Of a DNA stretch of 64,000 nucleotides, positions 34,698 through 46,762 are shown piece by piece. The notes below the pieces were generated by a model. That model saw nothing but the letters and a program-made list of their open reading frames with translations, did not search any database and was not told the DNA's origin. Numbering within the stretch: the stretch's first letter is position 1; each line of letters begins with the position of its first letter. Source of the DNA: Strobilurus pachycystidiatus (lineage: Eukaryota > Basidiomycota > Agaricomycetes > Agaricales > Physalacriaceae); the NCBI GenBank assembly GCA_019915135.1, contig JAHLMK010000002.1, positions 1,674,001 through 1,738,000 on the forward strand. The letters are read 5' to 3'. The position numbers and the translations under genes are program-made.

Positions 34698-37600
34698 TCA
34701 CTTTGTCATTGAGGTTGGCAACATCCACGACCCCTCGGAATCAGCAGCCATGAGCACACTTTGCGTCCAGTCCTCCTGGTCTTCGTCTTCACCCATGATG
34801 CCGAGATGATTGGACGACGCCGTTGATAGGATGGATGCTTTGGAGGCAGCGCGAGTCGGTTTCGCGCGCAGATGGGATGGTTGCGCATCAGGGACAGGTA
34901 ACAACACGGGCAACGTTGTCGTGGATATGGATCCGAATCGATAGTGATCTGCGATAGGCGTTGGTCCTGGACGTGCCGAGATTGGTGGCGCATCGTCCAA
35001 GACCTCGCGAGACGACTCCGCCTTGGGATCGTCTCCGTGTACCAACACGTCGCCTGGAGGGGACGCCGGCAATCCCATCGCAAGACGCAAAGGGGAGGAA
35101 TCGATGGCGGTGTCCAGAACATGCGCAAGTACGGGGGAGCTGAACTGAGGGGCAGTGACGGCAGAGTTCGGCGTAGATATTGAGGATTCGGACGAGTGAC
35201 TTTGTAGATATGGAGAGGATATGTACGGGCGACCATTGACTGGAGAAGACATCAATGGCGATGCCGAGCGTTTGGTGAATAGAAGATTCAAAGATGGCCG
35301 CTTCATCCGACGACGAGGCGACCCAGGCAGAGAGTTTGCTGGCGACGGAGGATTGGATGAACGACCAGGTAACGCTATAAGAGGAATCGACCTGCGGGAA
35401 GACAAAGGCCTCGATTCCTTCTCCTCAGAAAGAGGGAATTGGATAGGGCCACTGATGTGTCGCTTGTTCAAAGCAAGATCGGAGGAGCTTGCGATGGTAG
35501 GCGGCATAACAGCAGCATCCGCTTTCATGTAAGGATCGATAACGAAAGGAATGTTGTTCAAAGATGGGTTGGTGGAAGAACTGGAGGGAGTAACCAAGGA
35601 TTCTGCTGAAGATGACAGAGGAGGAGGCGACGAAACGCCGAGACGTGCAATGGAATGCTCGCTGCACGAGGAGACACCATCCGAGATAGACTTTGCGTCG
35701 GATGACGCATTCGCATCTAAGGATCGTGGCGACATAGGGCGGACACCGCTATCATTGAGCGACGTCGTGGACTCGCCGTAAGTTGGACGCCTGGGTCCCA
35801 AAGGCCTTACCCTGGCGCTGCGATCAACAGAGGATGCACTGGTCATAGATCGCTCGCTACTATCGAGGGATGGGCGCTCCGACTCTTGGACAGCATCGGC
35901 GGAGGCTTTCTCCAGATCTTCTGACCCACTTGAAGGTCCACTGATGTCGAGCACAAGGCTCTCTCGCTTGATGTCGAGAACTGGCGACTCCAAAGGCACG
36001 GTGTCCCAGATATCGTCCGCCTCGCATAGGATCTTCAAGAGCGGCGGGTTCATGTTAAGACTAGGACAGAAGACAAGGAGCAGGTTGCTCAGGGGCATTT
36101 TGGTCGCCTTGCTGTCGACGGCAGTGGCTCTGATTAGCTCTGTGACCGTGCGAATCAGGTCCTTATTCTCGGCGGGGAGCTGCGCAAGCAACGACTTCAA
36201 CGCATTGATCAAAGACCGAGACGGAGGTCGCATCCCATTGAAACTCGGCATGGCAAGAGTAGACAGCGAGGGAGGCTTTCTGAGCTGCAGACCACTCCGA
36301 GGGCCCGACGGAAGGCCATGGCCTCTACCGTCAGCACGCACTCCAGTCGTAGAAGGAGTAGCCGGCTCTGGGTTATTTGCGCTTTCCTGGTTTAAGGCGG
36401 CCTCAAAGTAAGGCAGTAGCGCATGCGTAAGGATGGGTTCAGGAACTGTGTAAGGAGATAAGCTTCCTTGATAAAGGAAGATTATGCGGCACTTACGTTC
36501 ACGAAGAAAAGCCTTAAAGATGGAGGCAACGGCATGAGGATCTAACTCCCCGGGAGAACATTCTGTCATGTCGAAATCCGCGCCTACGTAGGCCGTCAGG
36601 AACGCGTCAATATATACAGTCGAAACGACCTACCAGTGTCGAACTCCGCTCTCAGCTTGTTTACATGCGAAGGACGCCCCGAGACACTGCAAGAAGTTGA
36701 TGAGTATCATCGATCTGTACATCCATCCTTCAAACGTACCGAAAGAGGCCTTCCTCTTGTATGCCCCAAAGTAAGAGATGCTGCGCGCATCGAACTACCA
36801 ATGCAGGTAACATCCGCTTCTCCAGCATCTGGAGATGATCCTTATCCACGATGCCGATCCTGTCATGGCCCAATACGCTGTCCAAGTCAGCAGCGCTAAA
36901 CTGCACGCCTACTCCGACCGCAGTTTCCCGAGTAACACTTGCCAGGTCCCGGCCAAAAACAATGCCTCCAGCCGCACCAGAGCCTGCACCCTTGCTGCGC
37001 ATTGCGCCCCGTAACTGTTTTCCAAGAAAAGGTCCAGGCGGAGGAGCCTCTGAGTCCGATATCGACGAGTTGGCAGAGTTGATACTCCAGGCCCCCGAAG
37101 GCGCATCAGGTGTCCGGCGTTGCTTCTTCTTACCAGACTGATTTGAGTTGGTTCGGGCCAGGGTGTGATCTGAATAGGACGATGGCGCTGTGCTTGACGC
37201 GGAGGAATGCCCAGAGTTGGACCCGGACGAAAACCCACCCCAGGCACGATTCATCTTTTCCACAGCGCGCTTAGCAAGTCCAAATCCGCCAGTCATGCTG
37301 ACTGTTGGTTGCCGTCCGGAGGGCGGAGGTGTTGGCGAGTAACGAGAAGGCGAATCGTTGGCAGGAGTGTTGCGAGGAACATGTGGAAGACTCCGTTGCG
37401 AAGAGCTAGCGATGTTGGTAGCTGACCATGCAGCTAGTCTTCCACGAATGTTGTTGCCCGTAGATTGTAACCCGGCACTTGAAGGCGAAATGATGCCATT
37501 CGCAGCAGCCCGTGTGAGTGTAGGAGACTCCCTCGAAACAGAAGGAGACATTCTCGGGTGAGCCTCATCCAATGACTTGGACGGATATTTCGGATCGGAT

Positions 37601-38805
37601 AGAACGGTCGCAGTTGCAGATGCAGATGCAGGAGGCACATAAATCTTCGCAAAATTGGGTCCCAGGTTGAGTGACATTGACCGACGATTGCGAGCCCTCA
37701 GCGACGAGGTCGGTGAGGACTTTGCTTGAGAAACTGCTTCATCCGCAGGAGGCTGAGGTGTGGAAGGAATCTCCTCTTCGGGTGTCGCGTAGTCGGCATC
37801 AGTCAAGAAAGCGCTGAGACGCTTGTTGACAGGAACAATGGTGTGGATAGACTGCAAAGACTCTGCCATTGAGACTGGACGGGATGACCTGGTGCCAACG
37901 GCGGCCCCTGGGCGGATGGTGTGATGGCTCATTGTGGAATCGCTCTTGCGCCACGTATCCTTCTGCTCGCCCTTGTCGGCTTCAGCTTTCAGAGCATCGA
38001 CTTTGGTGTCGTCCCTATCCTGCTCCCCCATGCGCATATAATGCAGCGCTGATGTGATTCCTGGGCTGACGGCCATGATCGAGGTTCTCGGGTCAAGCGA
38101 TTGGGTCTGAAGGGGCGATGGTGCAGATGACAGCTTGGTACCCTGCATCACTGCAGGCTTGGGAGGAGGCGTAGGAGGTCCACGGGATGATTGGCCGTGA
38201 GGCTTGTGCTCCACAGATTTTCTGCCACCATGGAAGACTTGCTGTGCCAACTGCAAGGTCGTCTTAGTTCCTTTGCCCCATTTATGACGAGAAGCCTTCA
38301 CCTCTTTCGAGAACGAGGCGGAAGAGCCGGTGGCAACGACATCAGAATCCGTGTAGTATTCCTTGTCCCCGTTGTCGCTGCAGAACAGCTTGGAGGCATC
38401 CTCGGATTTATTCTTCCGTCGACCGCCAAACGCACGTTTCAGTTTTATGCCCGTCGCGGTGGCTGCCGCGATACCCTTGTGAAGGTGGGAAGAAACTGGC
38501 GTAGAGGGACTCGAAGACGGCGGGGCGGTCCTGCTGAGCGTCTGCCCCATCACGGCGAGAGATGAGGAGCGTGGTCGAGGACCGGTGGCCATAGCCAGGT
38601 TGCGGACATGAGGATGAGAGGGTGGAGGCGCCGAGTGATCCGCGTAATGAATGTCAGACTGACTGGAGTCCTGAGACAGCATATGGGAAGCTGCGGAGGA
38701 CGAGTCTGAAGAAGATAGCGAGGTAGAAGGCGAAGAGGATAGGGAGGAGCTATTCACGTCAGGCCAGCCTGAATGCGCAGAGCAAAATTTTGGCTCTGTG
38801 GGCAT
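34698..38805 (-). CDS. RhoGAP-domain protein
   Basis: Turns off a Rho-family GTPase. The ~690-residue N-terminus is Ser/Pro-rich and disordered with no other domain seen. The RhoGAP domain starts at VGVGVQFSAADLDSVLGHDR and carries the arginine finger in WGIQEEGLFRVSGR; it continues through LRAEFDTG, MTECSPGELDPHAVASIFKA, LPEPILTHALLPYF, and TKMPLSNLLLVFCPSLNMNP. Three short introns split the domain around 36490-36730. A ~400-residue disordered Ser-rich tail follows. An insertion of about 60 residues lies between the PEPILT and RSLINALKSLLAQLP helices. The start is the ATG at 38805 (MPTEPKF); an upstream in-frame extension to 39027 is less convincing. The target GTPase cannot be told. Confidence 0.9.
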
Positions 38806-39274
38806 TGCGAAGGGGAGGATTGGCGCAGCTGAGAGCGTCTCCTCGGTCAGATTAAAGTCGAAACGTATTCTGCGGACATGAAAAATGAGAAAAAGGTGAT
38901 GGTCGCAGCAGACGATATGGCCACGCGCGGCGCGCCATGTGGCACACGGCTTCGGGTGCTGGGTAGAGGACCACGTACAGTAGAGAGTCATGCAGCTATC
39001 GTCGTCGCCGACGTTGAACAAGGACATGTGCTAGATGGTGGTGGCACTGGACAAGTGCCTTGGTCCAGTTCCCAAATCGGGCCTGATTGATCCTCGAGCT
39101 CAAATACGAGTAAGTTATCACTGTAATACTCCGCCCTTCCGATAACAGTAGTGCACAATTAAATAGATGTCTACGTTGACGACGGTTATAGATAGTCTGT
39201 AATGATGGAACAATCCAAAAGGCTTCTCTATCCACGATTGTCCGTCCTTGTCTTTGATCATTGGACCAATCTTA
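38806..39274. other. Intergenic gap
   Basis: About 470 bases between two minus-strand genes, probably the RhoGAP 5' leader and promoter. The RhoGAP frame stays open to 39027. Confidence 0.45.
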
Positions 39275-40803
39275 TTATGATGGGACCAGGAAATCTTTCA
39301 CCTGGAAAACACGCTCTGTCAGGACAATACACTCCCGAACAATCAGACGACCAACCAATTCATATGTAAAGAAAGACGTCGCGATACTCGGCGCGACTTT
39401 CACTGGACCTACATCAGCCACGCGGCCAGGGCGACAAGATGGAACACTTACATAGGTTCGGCCACAATCCCCTATACAACCCCCGGACGCCCTCCTTGCG
39501 GAGGATACTCTTGAAGGCATCAAAGGCACCTGTATACTGAATACCGAGGCCACTTGATTTCATGCCGGTAACCTGCATCTTTCGACGCAAAACGTCAAAA
39601 GGGTACGTCAGACTTTGAGATATGGAACCTTTCGAAAATGAAGTGAGTAAATGCAACCGGCGTCGTGTAGTAAATGTAAGTACCCGCGAGAGCCCCGCAT
39701 GCCAGCTGTTGGAGATTATTCTTTCTGATCTTGAGACAATATAGATTGACCTACTTTGCGCGGAACACTGCTTTGACCGGGCGGCGTTATTATACCTCGG
39801 GAGAGATGAGAAACGTTGATAACTGTCAGTTGAAGTCCGGTACCTCGGAGGAGCTCGTACGCCGCAAAATTGATGCCCACGTACGGTGCGACACCAACGG
39901 CTGTCGCCACTAGACCTCGATAGAGCCCACGGATGCCGCCTTCTTCGCGCATAATCTTCATGGTCATCCCCCATATCGTCATTTCAGCCGCTGTATAGTT
40001 GCTTGCGCGCGCCGCAGTATGATAGGCCGCTTGTGTGGTTTTAGGTGATGCGAGATTAGGTTTGTCGTTTTGCATGGCCACTGGTATAGAGGCAGTGGCA
40101 ATGGATAGTCGGGCGCGAACAAGATCTAAGGGGTATGTGGAACAGACGGACGTTATACCAGCGAGAGCCCCTAGGAGGGAAACCAAGGGTGAGGATGAGA
40201 CAGCAATCAAGAAAATAGAAGAATTCTCACCGCTGGCGAGGCGTTTTGGGGTATCCAGTTCTCGCGACCCGTGCATGGTGAACCACTGTAATCAAAGGTA
40301 AAGTGACGTCAAGATGCGGGTTGTGTGCGTACCTTCTTCAACTGCTCGTAGGTTGTAAACTGGACCGCACTAAACATAAGCTTGGGTGGACTGGGGAGGT
40401 GGGATTGCTCACCTGTATGGCACAATGCGCAAACAGTTTATACCGTTACCGCGCATGTATCCTCTAAAGCCCTCCTCTTGCCACATTCGCGTCAGGCTTC
40501 GCCAAACGCCTCTGTATTGTTGCTCGGATGTTTGCGGTTGTACTTGTCTAGCGCGGTATTACGGATTGGCATGGGCGATGTCGGAAGTATCATAGCACGC
40601 ACTGTATGATCTTTAATCTCTCAAGAGGGCTCACCACTGTGCGCGACGCGGCTCCTGCACACCCACCAGCTTTTCAAGCAATGAGTAGCCATTTTCCGAA
40701 GATGTAAAGAAGAGTACGCACCGATGAAATACGATGCCACCTCCGGGGTTAGGAACTTGCTCGCCACCTTGGCAGCCTCCGAGCTTTGTGTCGCGGTAGT
40801 CAT
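39275..40803 (-). CDS. Mitochondrial carrier family (SLC25) protein
   Basis: A six-helix inner-membrane transporter with three repeats. Each repeat's PX[DE]XX[KR]-type signature is visible: SPLERLKIIQ, YPLDLVRARL and YPFDVLRRKM. The spliced N-terminus reads FIAGGCAGAASRTVVSPLER, and the gatekeeper blocks RGNGINCLRIVPYR and GLVATAVGVAPYVGINFAAY are present. The SRTVVSPLER form of repeat one is seen in the CoA/PAPS/ATP-type carriers (yeast YPR011C, SLC25A42, SLC25A16), so a nucleotide-like substrate is likely by inference. About seven introns. A 40-residue insert lies between the second and third repeats' loops (after LDLVRARLSIAT). ATG at 40803, stop at 39275; the product is about 350 residues. 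Confidence 0.93.
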
Positions 40804-42725
40804 GATCTAGAGAGTGATAGGAAACGAGTTTACACAGGCATGAAACTGGGGATATCGCCGTCTGCCAGCGTTCTGAAAAAGGGCCGATGTGGGGGGAAGC
40901 TACTTAGCACGCCAGGGAGAAGCGATTTTCATTCCGCCATCCACGTGGTCTGATCTCATCGCACACTCCTCCGAGTCCTCGGAGTCCTCCGCTCCTCCAG
41001 TGCTCCTCCGCAAGCAATCAACAGGTACGCCGCGCTGTTTCTGAATTATGTCTGCGTCACGTTCGGGTGCAGGCGCTACGATCCGAGGGGAACGCGAAAA
41101 CCACAATATGTATTTTCCGAACGCAAGGAGGTAAAGCTAAGTTGCAAAAGTATAGATGCAATGGGGGGAGAAAATCACGTCGATACCACTACAACTCCAC
41201 TCACCACTTTATGTCGGTACCGTGAATCTGTGAGAGCTGGGCTCTAGACTGATCTCGTCGAGCGCATGAAGAAGATCCTCAGGGTTGATTGGACGCCACA
41301 TCATTCTCGCCCTCCTTCAACGCGTCCTGGTGATCCCAGGGTGGTCCACCTCGTGATAGACGTGATGTGAGCTTCATCGGTGGCCGCTCCCAGTCTTTGG
41401 TATGCTTAGAGCCGTGGCGCGCATCCGTATTAGAAATAATGCCAGACGGCGGGATGCAGGTTCCATCGGATTTTCAAGCAGTGGGGGAACCTGTATTGAC
41501 GCAAGTAGACGAGGGGTATCGCACTTTTAATAACAAAAATGTATATGCCGTTATGGAAGGCAACGCCGGGCCTAGAGATGTCCAGAACTTTCCACCAGAC
41601 AGAGTCGTCTCTTTTTTTGGTGGATGGGTCGGGGATTTTTCCCCGTGCTACCTCGGCGCCTGACTCTGCCAGACCTCTGGAGCCCCATAGGGTGCGGGAG
41701 GAACATAGACCTCCGCTGGTGTACCTGAGGGAAACACAGAGTCGTCTCTTCAATGAACAACTTCGAACTTCTCGAGGGACAACCAAATTGATGACAATGG
41801 CGAAGCCAATGTGAGCCCAGACTGGACAGCCCCAATCGACCTTGGCCGAAGGGTGGAAACTCAATATGTATGGACTCTGACGAGAAGGCGAGAATTACAG
41901 GCCTCAAGGGAGAGCTCGCAAGAATCTATACCAGCCTGAGAGCAGAGGCAGTCTCGAAACATTCATGTGTAGGGCAAGGCGGCCCGCGTACATTGCAACT
42001 GCTCATTGAGAGTGACGCGCGATCATGGCGTCGCTCTGCGCTCAAGCTGCACAACTTCTAGCAGCTATGATGAAGTTTTGAGTAGCAACTGCACGATCGC
42101 CATCTCTGGTGATCGCCTTCAACTCCTGGAACTGAGCTCTGCGCTGTCGCTTAACGTTCAACGTCTGACCTGATCCGGCATTCGATACAAATCATTCGTT
42201 GAGATTATATCTGTGACAAACTGCATCTCCTGAGTCGCAACCATCAATCTCTCTAGTACTGGTAACGGCAGATATGCTTTGTACGATAAAGAATACCGTT
42301 CCGGAGGGGGTACATAGATCACCGAAGCAAGGATGCCGCGTATGACCATTCCGTTGCTATGAGCTATCCATCAAAGCATCGCCGCCCCCACATGAAGCAA
42401 GCTACTAACTCAGCAGCACAGGTATTGCTCGATGAGATTAGACTGCGATACTGCTTGTAAATGAGAAGTGACTGATGCGTCGCCGTCAGTATTGTGGTAA
42501 GCATCTGAAGCCGTTGTTCCAATGCCAGATCCGAGTTGTCCGCATCTACTTACGTGTGAGGCAAAACAAAAGTCAAAAATTCAGTGGTATTCCGGTGGCC
42601 TAGTATTGCCTGTATTTGGTGGCGCATCTCCCCGGTATCCGAAAGGGCGATCTTGCAGGGTGACCGGCGCGACAATCTAGTAGCAAAAGATCAATACGGT
42701 CTTCTTGGAGTGTAATGGTCAAGAC
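40804..42725. other. 1.9-kb gene-poor stretch
   Basis: No reading frame here shows a recognisable domain or a convincing exon chain. Overlapping ORFs on both strands between 41367 and 42061 are short. A run of near-repeated TCCTCCGAG/TCCTCGGAG units occurs at about 40967-41000. The stretch may hold a decayed gene or a non-coding RNA, but I cannot support either. Confidence 0.4.
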
Positions 42726-44196
42726 CTACACGCCCCGGCTTCTGGCGCGATTGAATAGCAGCGAAGGAAGGCTGTATCCGTTCTGGTGATCCATCGGCTG
42801 CTGAATGGTGTATGGCGTGAGACCATGGATGCCACTGACAGGAGAGGTCATATCGGACGAGGGGATCGTGGAAGGCGTGTAGTCTGGGGGATCAGTTGAA
42901 AGAGCCCCAGAAGCTTGCTGCCGCCGTCGCCTCCGCCGAAGATAGAGGAAAAGCCACACTCCAATTGCACCAGCAACGACGACAGTACTGAACGCGATGC
43001 CGCCCACGGCTCCGGGTGATAGTCTAAAATGAATATTTCACGATGGAGCACGCAATAGGCACGGTATAGCCTACGTTTCATTTTTCTGACCACTGGCAGA
43101 TCATGGAGTCAAAAAGAGTCCTGAGGCACCAAAGACGTGTACTCACGAGGATTCAGACTGACCCGAAGTGTAAACATTGGCATAGTCAACGCCGAATGTT
43201 TGACCAGAACCGAGGATAGAGACAACCAGTCTATGATCACCAGAGTCGAGTCCAGTGGCATGAAATAGAGGAACCTGAGCTCGGAATCTGGTGGTGTTGG
43301 CCGTAAAATCGCCAGCAGACTGCCCGTCGAGGACTACACTATATTGCGCGTAGTTTGGTCCTATTGGCCCATATAGTGACACGCCAATGCCCTGGGAGAT
43401 AGAGTGATCAGTGCAATACCCGATGCTCTGACTAGACATAACCGTACATTGAACGTGTAAGCAAAAGAGGAGCCTGCCTGATCCGTTGAACTAGTTCCCA
43501 GGAATCATATGTACCGTTCTGCAAGAAAAATTCACGTACTGTCCGGTCATGCCCATGTAAAAGCCAGACTTTGTTGGATTGCTCGTCCAAGCGGATGGAG
43601 GAGAGTACGAGAATGCTGCATCTGTATCTTGTACAGTCTGTGGCTGCAGCGGACCGCCGCCGCCAATGAACGTGTCCCATTCAATCTGTAGATCATCACG
43701 TCAGATGCAATTGAAGAGAGAGACAGAGAGCTTCGGACATACAAAATCAATGTCGAAGAATGGTTTCCCGTCGCTTCCGAGGTTCTTCATGCTCAGTTTG
43801 TGAGGGCCTTGAGACAGTCCGGCCACCGAGAAAAGGACTGAAGAGCCACTTTGAATGAAGGCATCCTCGCTTCCGTTCCCAGATTGTACAGGGTACTCTT
43901 CGCCATCTACGTTTGCTTGATAGAGTCCGTGGTTGGAGCGCTTGGCGCCAAAGACCCTCACGGCGGTCCCGTTGAAGGACAAGGAGAATGTCGCGCCAAT
44001 CTGGTCGGTAAGCGTAAACGCACTGTCGGAATATCTACAACGAAGGTTATGTCAAGGAGAGTCAGTGTCTAGATGCCGATAGAACTCACATGTCAAATGA
44101 ACCGTCATTACTGCTTTGGCCTGGGCGCCAGCTAGGGCTTTGACTGTAGAGAATGATTGGGGAGTAGTCTTCAATGGCTATCGTTATGTTGGGCAT
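42726..44196 (-). CDS. Single-pass membrane protein with two beta-sandwich-like ectodomains
   Basis: Starts MPNITIAIEDYSPIILYSQS, then two similar ~130-residue modules: the first with FSLSFNGTAVRVFGAKRSNH and GLSQGPHKLSMKNLG, the second with GIGVSLYGPIGPNYAQYSVV and TGLDSGDHRLVVSILG. Each ends with an aromatic/hydrophobic strand (FFDIDFIEWDT, FGVDYANVYT). A transmembrane helix follows (AFSTVVVAGAIGVWLFLYLR) with an RRRRRR stop-transfer cluster and a ~70-residue Pro/Ser-rich cytoplasmic tail. The module pattern (G-x-V-x-V-Y-G, G-x-H-x-L) resembles galactose-binding-like or carbohydrate-binding sandwiches in an expanded mushroom family; this is inference. A clear signal peptide is missing at the ATG used (44196), so a further 5' exon is possible. 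Confidence 0.75.
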
Positions 44197-44836
44197 GGAG
44201 GTGCTCGACTTGCGAGAAGCGCAAGCAGGTGGATATGGTCTTAGTACGGAGGGAGGGGGGGGGGGGGGGGCAACCTGGCAAATTGACGCTCCTTGAGTAA
44301 TAAAGCAGTGATCATCATGGATGGGATTCCCGATGCTGTACAGATATGTCAATGAAGCGTTGAACAACAGGCAACAGTTAGTATCAACGCTGTTCGGGAA
44401 ACCGACGGGATCAGTATCTCTTGATTTTCGGTTGCACAGCCGAGAGGCAAAGACGTGCGTTGGCAATCTTCTCCATTCAGTGAGCGAAGTTACTCATTGA
44501 GGAATAAGCGTTTTCAAAAGCTTCCAACAAATCATTGATCACTGACTTGACACTGAGGAGGGTCAGGGTTGAGTACGTTGAGTCAGGGTGACATTGATGG
44601 AAGTCAACGAGGTTGTCCTCCGACCTCCATCATCCATGGCCGTCCCGAATCAGCCCCATTTTCTCCGCCCTGCTCCGATCTGTCTTTCTCGAGAGGTGCT
44701 ATATGCAGCCTGCAAGTGGACGAAAGGAAGTCACTGAGGCGGTGGCTTCTTTAGAGTAGGCAATTGTGCCAGTGACGATTTCTCTTCCCTTGGAAAGTAG
44801 CTGCCACTGTGGAACGTAACAACGGTCAAGTTGCGG
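44197..44836. other. Intergenic stretch with a G-run
   Basis: About 640 bases between divergent genes. Includes a 16-G homopolymer. The frame upstream of the minus gene is open for about 90 codons and could hold another exon, but no signal peptide was found there. Confidence 0.4.
44255..44270. repeat. Homopolymer of 16 G
   Basis: An uninterrupted run of 16 G on the plus strand, preceded by GGGA, about 60 bases upstream of the ATG of the minus-strand membrane-protein gene. Confidence 0.95.
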
Positions 44837-45890
44837 ATGGGGTATATGATGCGCGTCCATGTTGCGCCTTGGTTCTTCCGCTGCTTAGCTACCTTCAATC
44901 ATGGACCGCCTACGCAAGGCCCTCAAGTCTACTCAGAAGTATGGATTTGCTCTCAGGCTGATAGGTTTTGCGTACTGAATGTATCTTCAGGACGCAACAA
45001 ACTCATACCTTGAGACATGCGAGATCTATGCCCATCAGAAATTACCCAATCTCTGCTCCCCTCGAACTACAGTCGCAGACGGACGCATCTTTAGCAATGC
45101 CGTTCGATTCCTCTGCGCTTACAGTGGGCGAGAAGCGATACCAGCGTTTCGTTGATCACACTGCCGTGGGGATCAGACTATTCCCAACGACATTCACGAC
45201 GATGACGGCTCATACGGTGCGCTCATCGACACGTGTCAAGACATTTCCCAACCCGTCGCGTTATGCGATGAACCCAAAAACTACCCACCGGCATCTCCAC
45301 CTCCTGCCTCTCGCAGGGCGCGGCGGGGCGAAGAACCGGTCTTTCCCACGAAGCATTCGAATGCTTCCACTCCAGCCATCGTCCACCGGCTTCAGAAGAA
45401 GAGCTCCGCAGCAACAATCGAATCCTCGCGATCTTATCGCTTAAATTCCCCGTCCGCCACGAGTCTCAGCGAGAAGCCCGTGGAGTCTCGCAAGCGCCTT
45501 CATTCCCGAGATTCGAGACCTTTGCCCCTTCCCCCAATCCATTCGGAATCTCCGCCACCCATGCCAGAATTCTCCGACCCATATTATGCCACCGCAGCTG
45601 TTGATGATCGCACTCCGCTTGCGGAGTCGCCCGTCGATAGCGTTACCCAACTCCAGCCTGTCGTGCAGGACCTTACAGCTTTCAGTCCACTATACGCTAC
45701 AAGCGGTGCTGGAACATCAATTACCTCTCGCCGTAACAAGCCAGGATTAGTCGGGCCCTATCTCAAGAGAGTTGTCGTACAGGAACCTATTGCTCTCAGT
45801 CCTCGATACACAAACGATCATGACGCGATCATATCCTCTGTTCGTCACAAGCCAGGGCTAGTCGGTCCCTATCTCAAAAGAGTTCGATGA
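44837..45890 (+). CDS. Disordered hypothetical protein with a duplicated C-terminal motif
   Basis: I do not recognise this gene. From the ATG at 44837, removing an intron at 44939-44990 joins GPPTQGPQVYSE to DATNSYLETCEIYAHQKL, and the frame stays open to 45890 except for one TGA at 45153-45155. A second GT..AG intron (45102-45176, phase 0 at both ends) would remove that TGA. The product would be about 310 residues, Pro/Ser/Arg-rich and mostly disordered. Its tail holds two similar units of 38 and 37 residues (45660-45773 and 45774-45884) both ending KPGLVGPYLKRV. No transmembrane segment or catalytic motif was seen. The 5' end is the weakest part. Confidence 0.45.
45660..45884 (+). repeat. 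Two-copy in-frame repeat (38 and 37 codons)
   Basis: Unit 1 begins VVQDLTAFSPLY and unit 2 VVQEPIALSPRY; both end in KPGLVGPYLKRV. The last 12 residues are identical while the middle has diverged, which suggests selection on the end motif. Confidence 0.85.
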
Positions 45891-46762
45891 ATGCATAGCT
45901 CAAGTTGAGGGCATACATCAGGAGATTACGGGCTTCATCGCGAGTGGGATTATTGCAGAGGTAGTGTAAAGCGAATGAATCTAAATCCGCTACTTCTCCA
46001 TCTTCCATAAACACGTTGACTACGTAGTTCACCAACAGATGTTCGGAAGCTTCGGAAGAAAGATGTTAGACTCTTGAAGGATGAACGAGCTAACTATTGT
46101 GCCTCGTGACACGTACGTGAACAAAACCTTCCTCAGTTCCTGTCTTCCTTCTCTCACTGTGACCAGACGCGTAGGGAACTTTGGAGGCTTTGGATCAGAC
46201 ATTGCGCACTCTTCCCATAGATCCTTCCGTATCAGAAAGCACCGTTGAGGTCTAGCTTCATAAAAGGCACTCAAATAGAACTTTAGATAAGAGGTTGAAA
46301 TGTCAGTGCAGGCCAAGAACCTCGTGAGCTTCTCCAGGTTATGTACCATGCAGCTCACACACCTAATCAGTGTAGTCCAAGCTCTCAAGCAACGGCACTT
46401 TTGGGTGATGACCTTGTGGCATTGTAGCGAGGTAAAAACTTTCATCAATGCGTAGCTGGAGGCTAACTCCTTGGTATTTTCGAAAGTTCTCTGTGCCCAC
46501 GTCAGCCTTGTCCTGGAAAACATTCAGTCTAACTGGAGCTTATCACGCTATAAGATCACTGAAGACGCGATTTATCTTACGAGCAACGACCGCATGGACT
46601 ATTCTAAGTCTTCTGATGCTTTTTCGCTCTTCCTGAGAGATAATCGGAAAATGCGCGGATGCCGCCATTCTACCATCAGTGCGCGTGCTTCATTCTGAGG
46701 TCTTCCCCTGCTATATAACTCAGTGTTCGAAATCTCCGTTATTCATTGTGACCCAGTCTCCG
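45891..46762. other. Intergenic stretch with a doubtful ORF
   Basis: About 870 bases before the subtilase gene. A minus-strand 164-codon ORF (46029-46523, ATG at 46523) has no recognised motif and is rich in Cys and Arg; it could be a small gene or chance. The last 100 bases presumably hold the subtilase promoter. Confidence 0.35.

Noticed and set aside
41367..42061. Several overlapping ORFs of 60-140 codons
   Set aside because: They overlap on both strands and have no shared exon logic or recognisable protein features.
46029..46523. 164-codon minus-strand ORF
   Set aside because: Begins with ATG but no motif, signal peptide or splice pattern supports it; kept only as a note in the gap.
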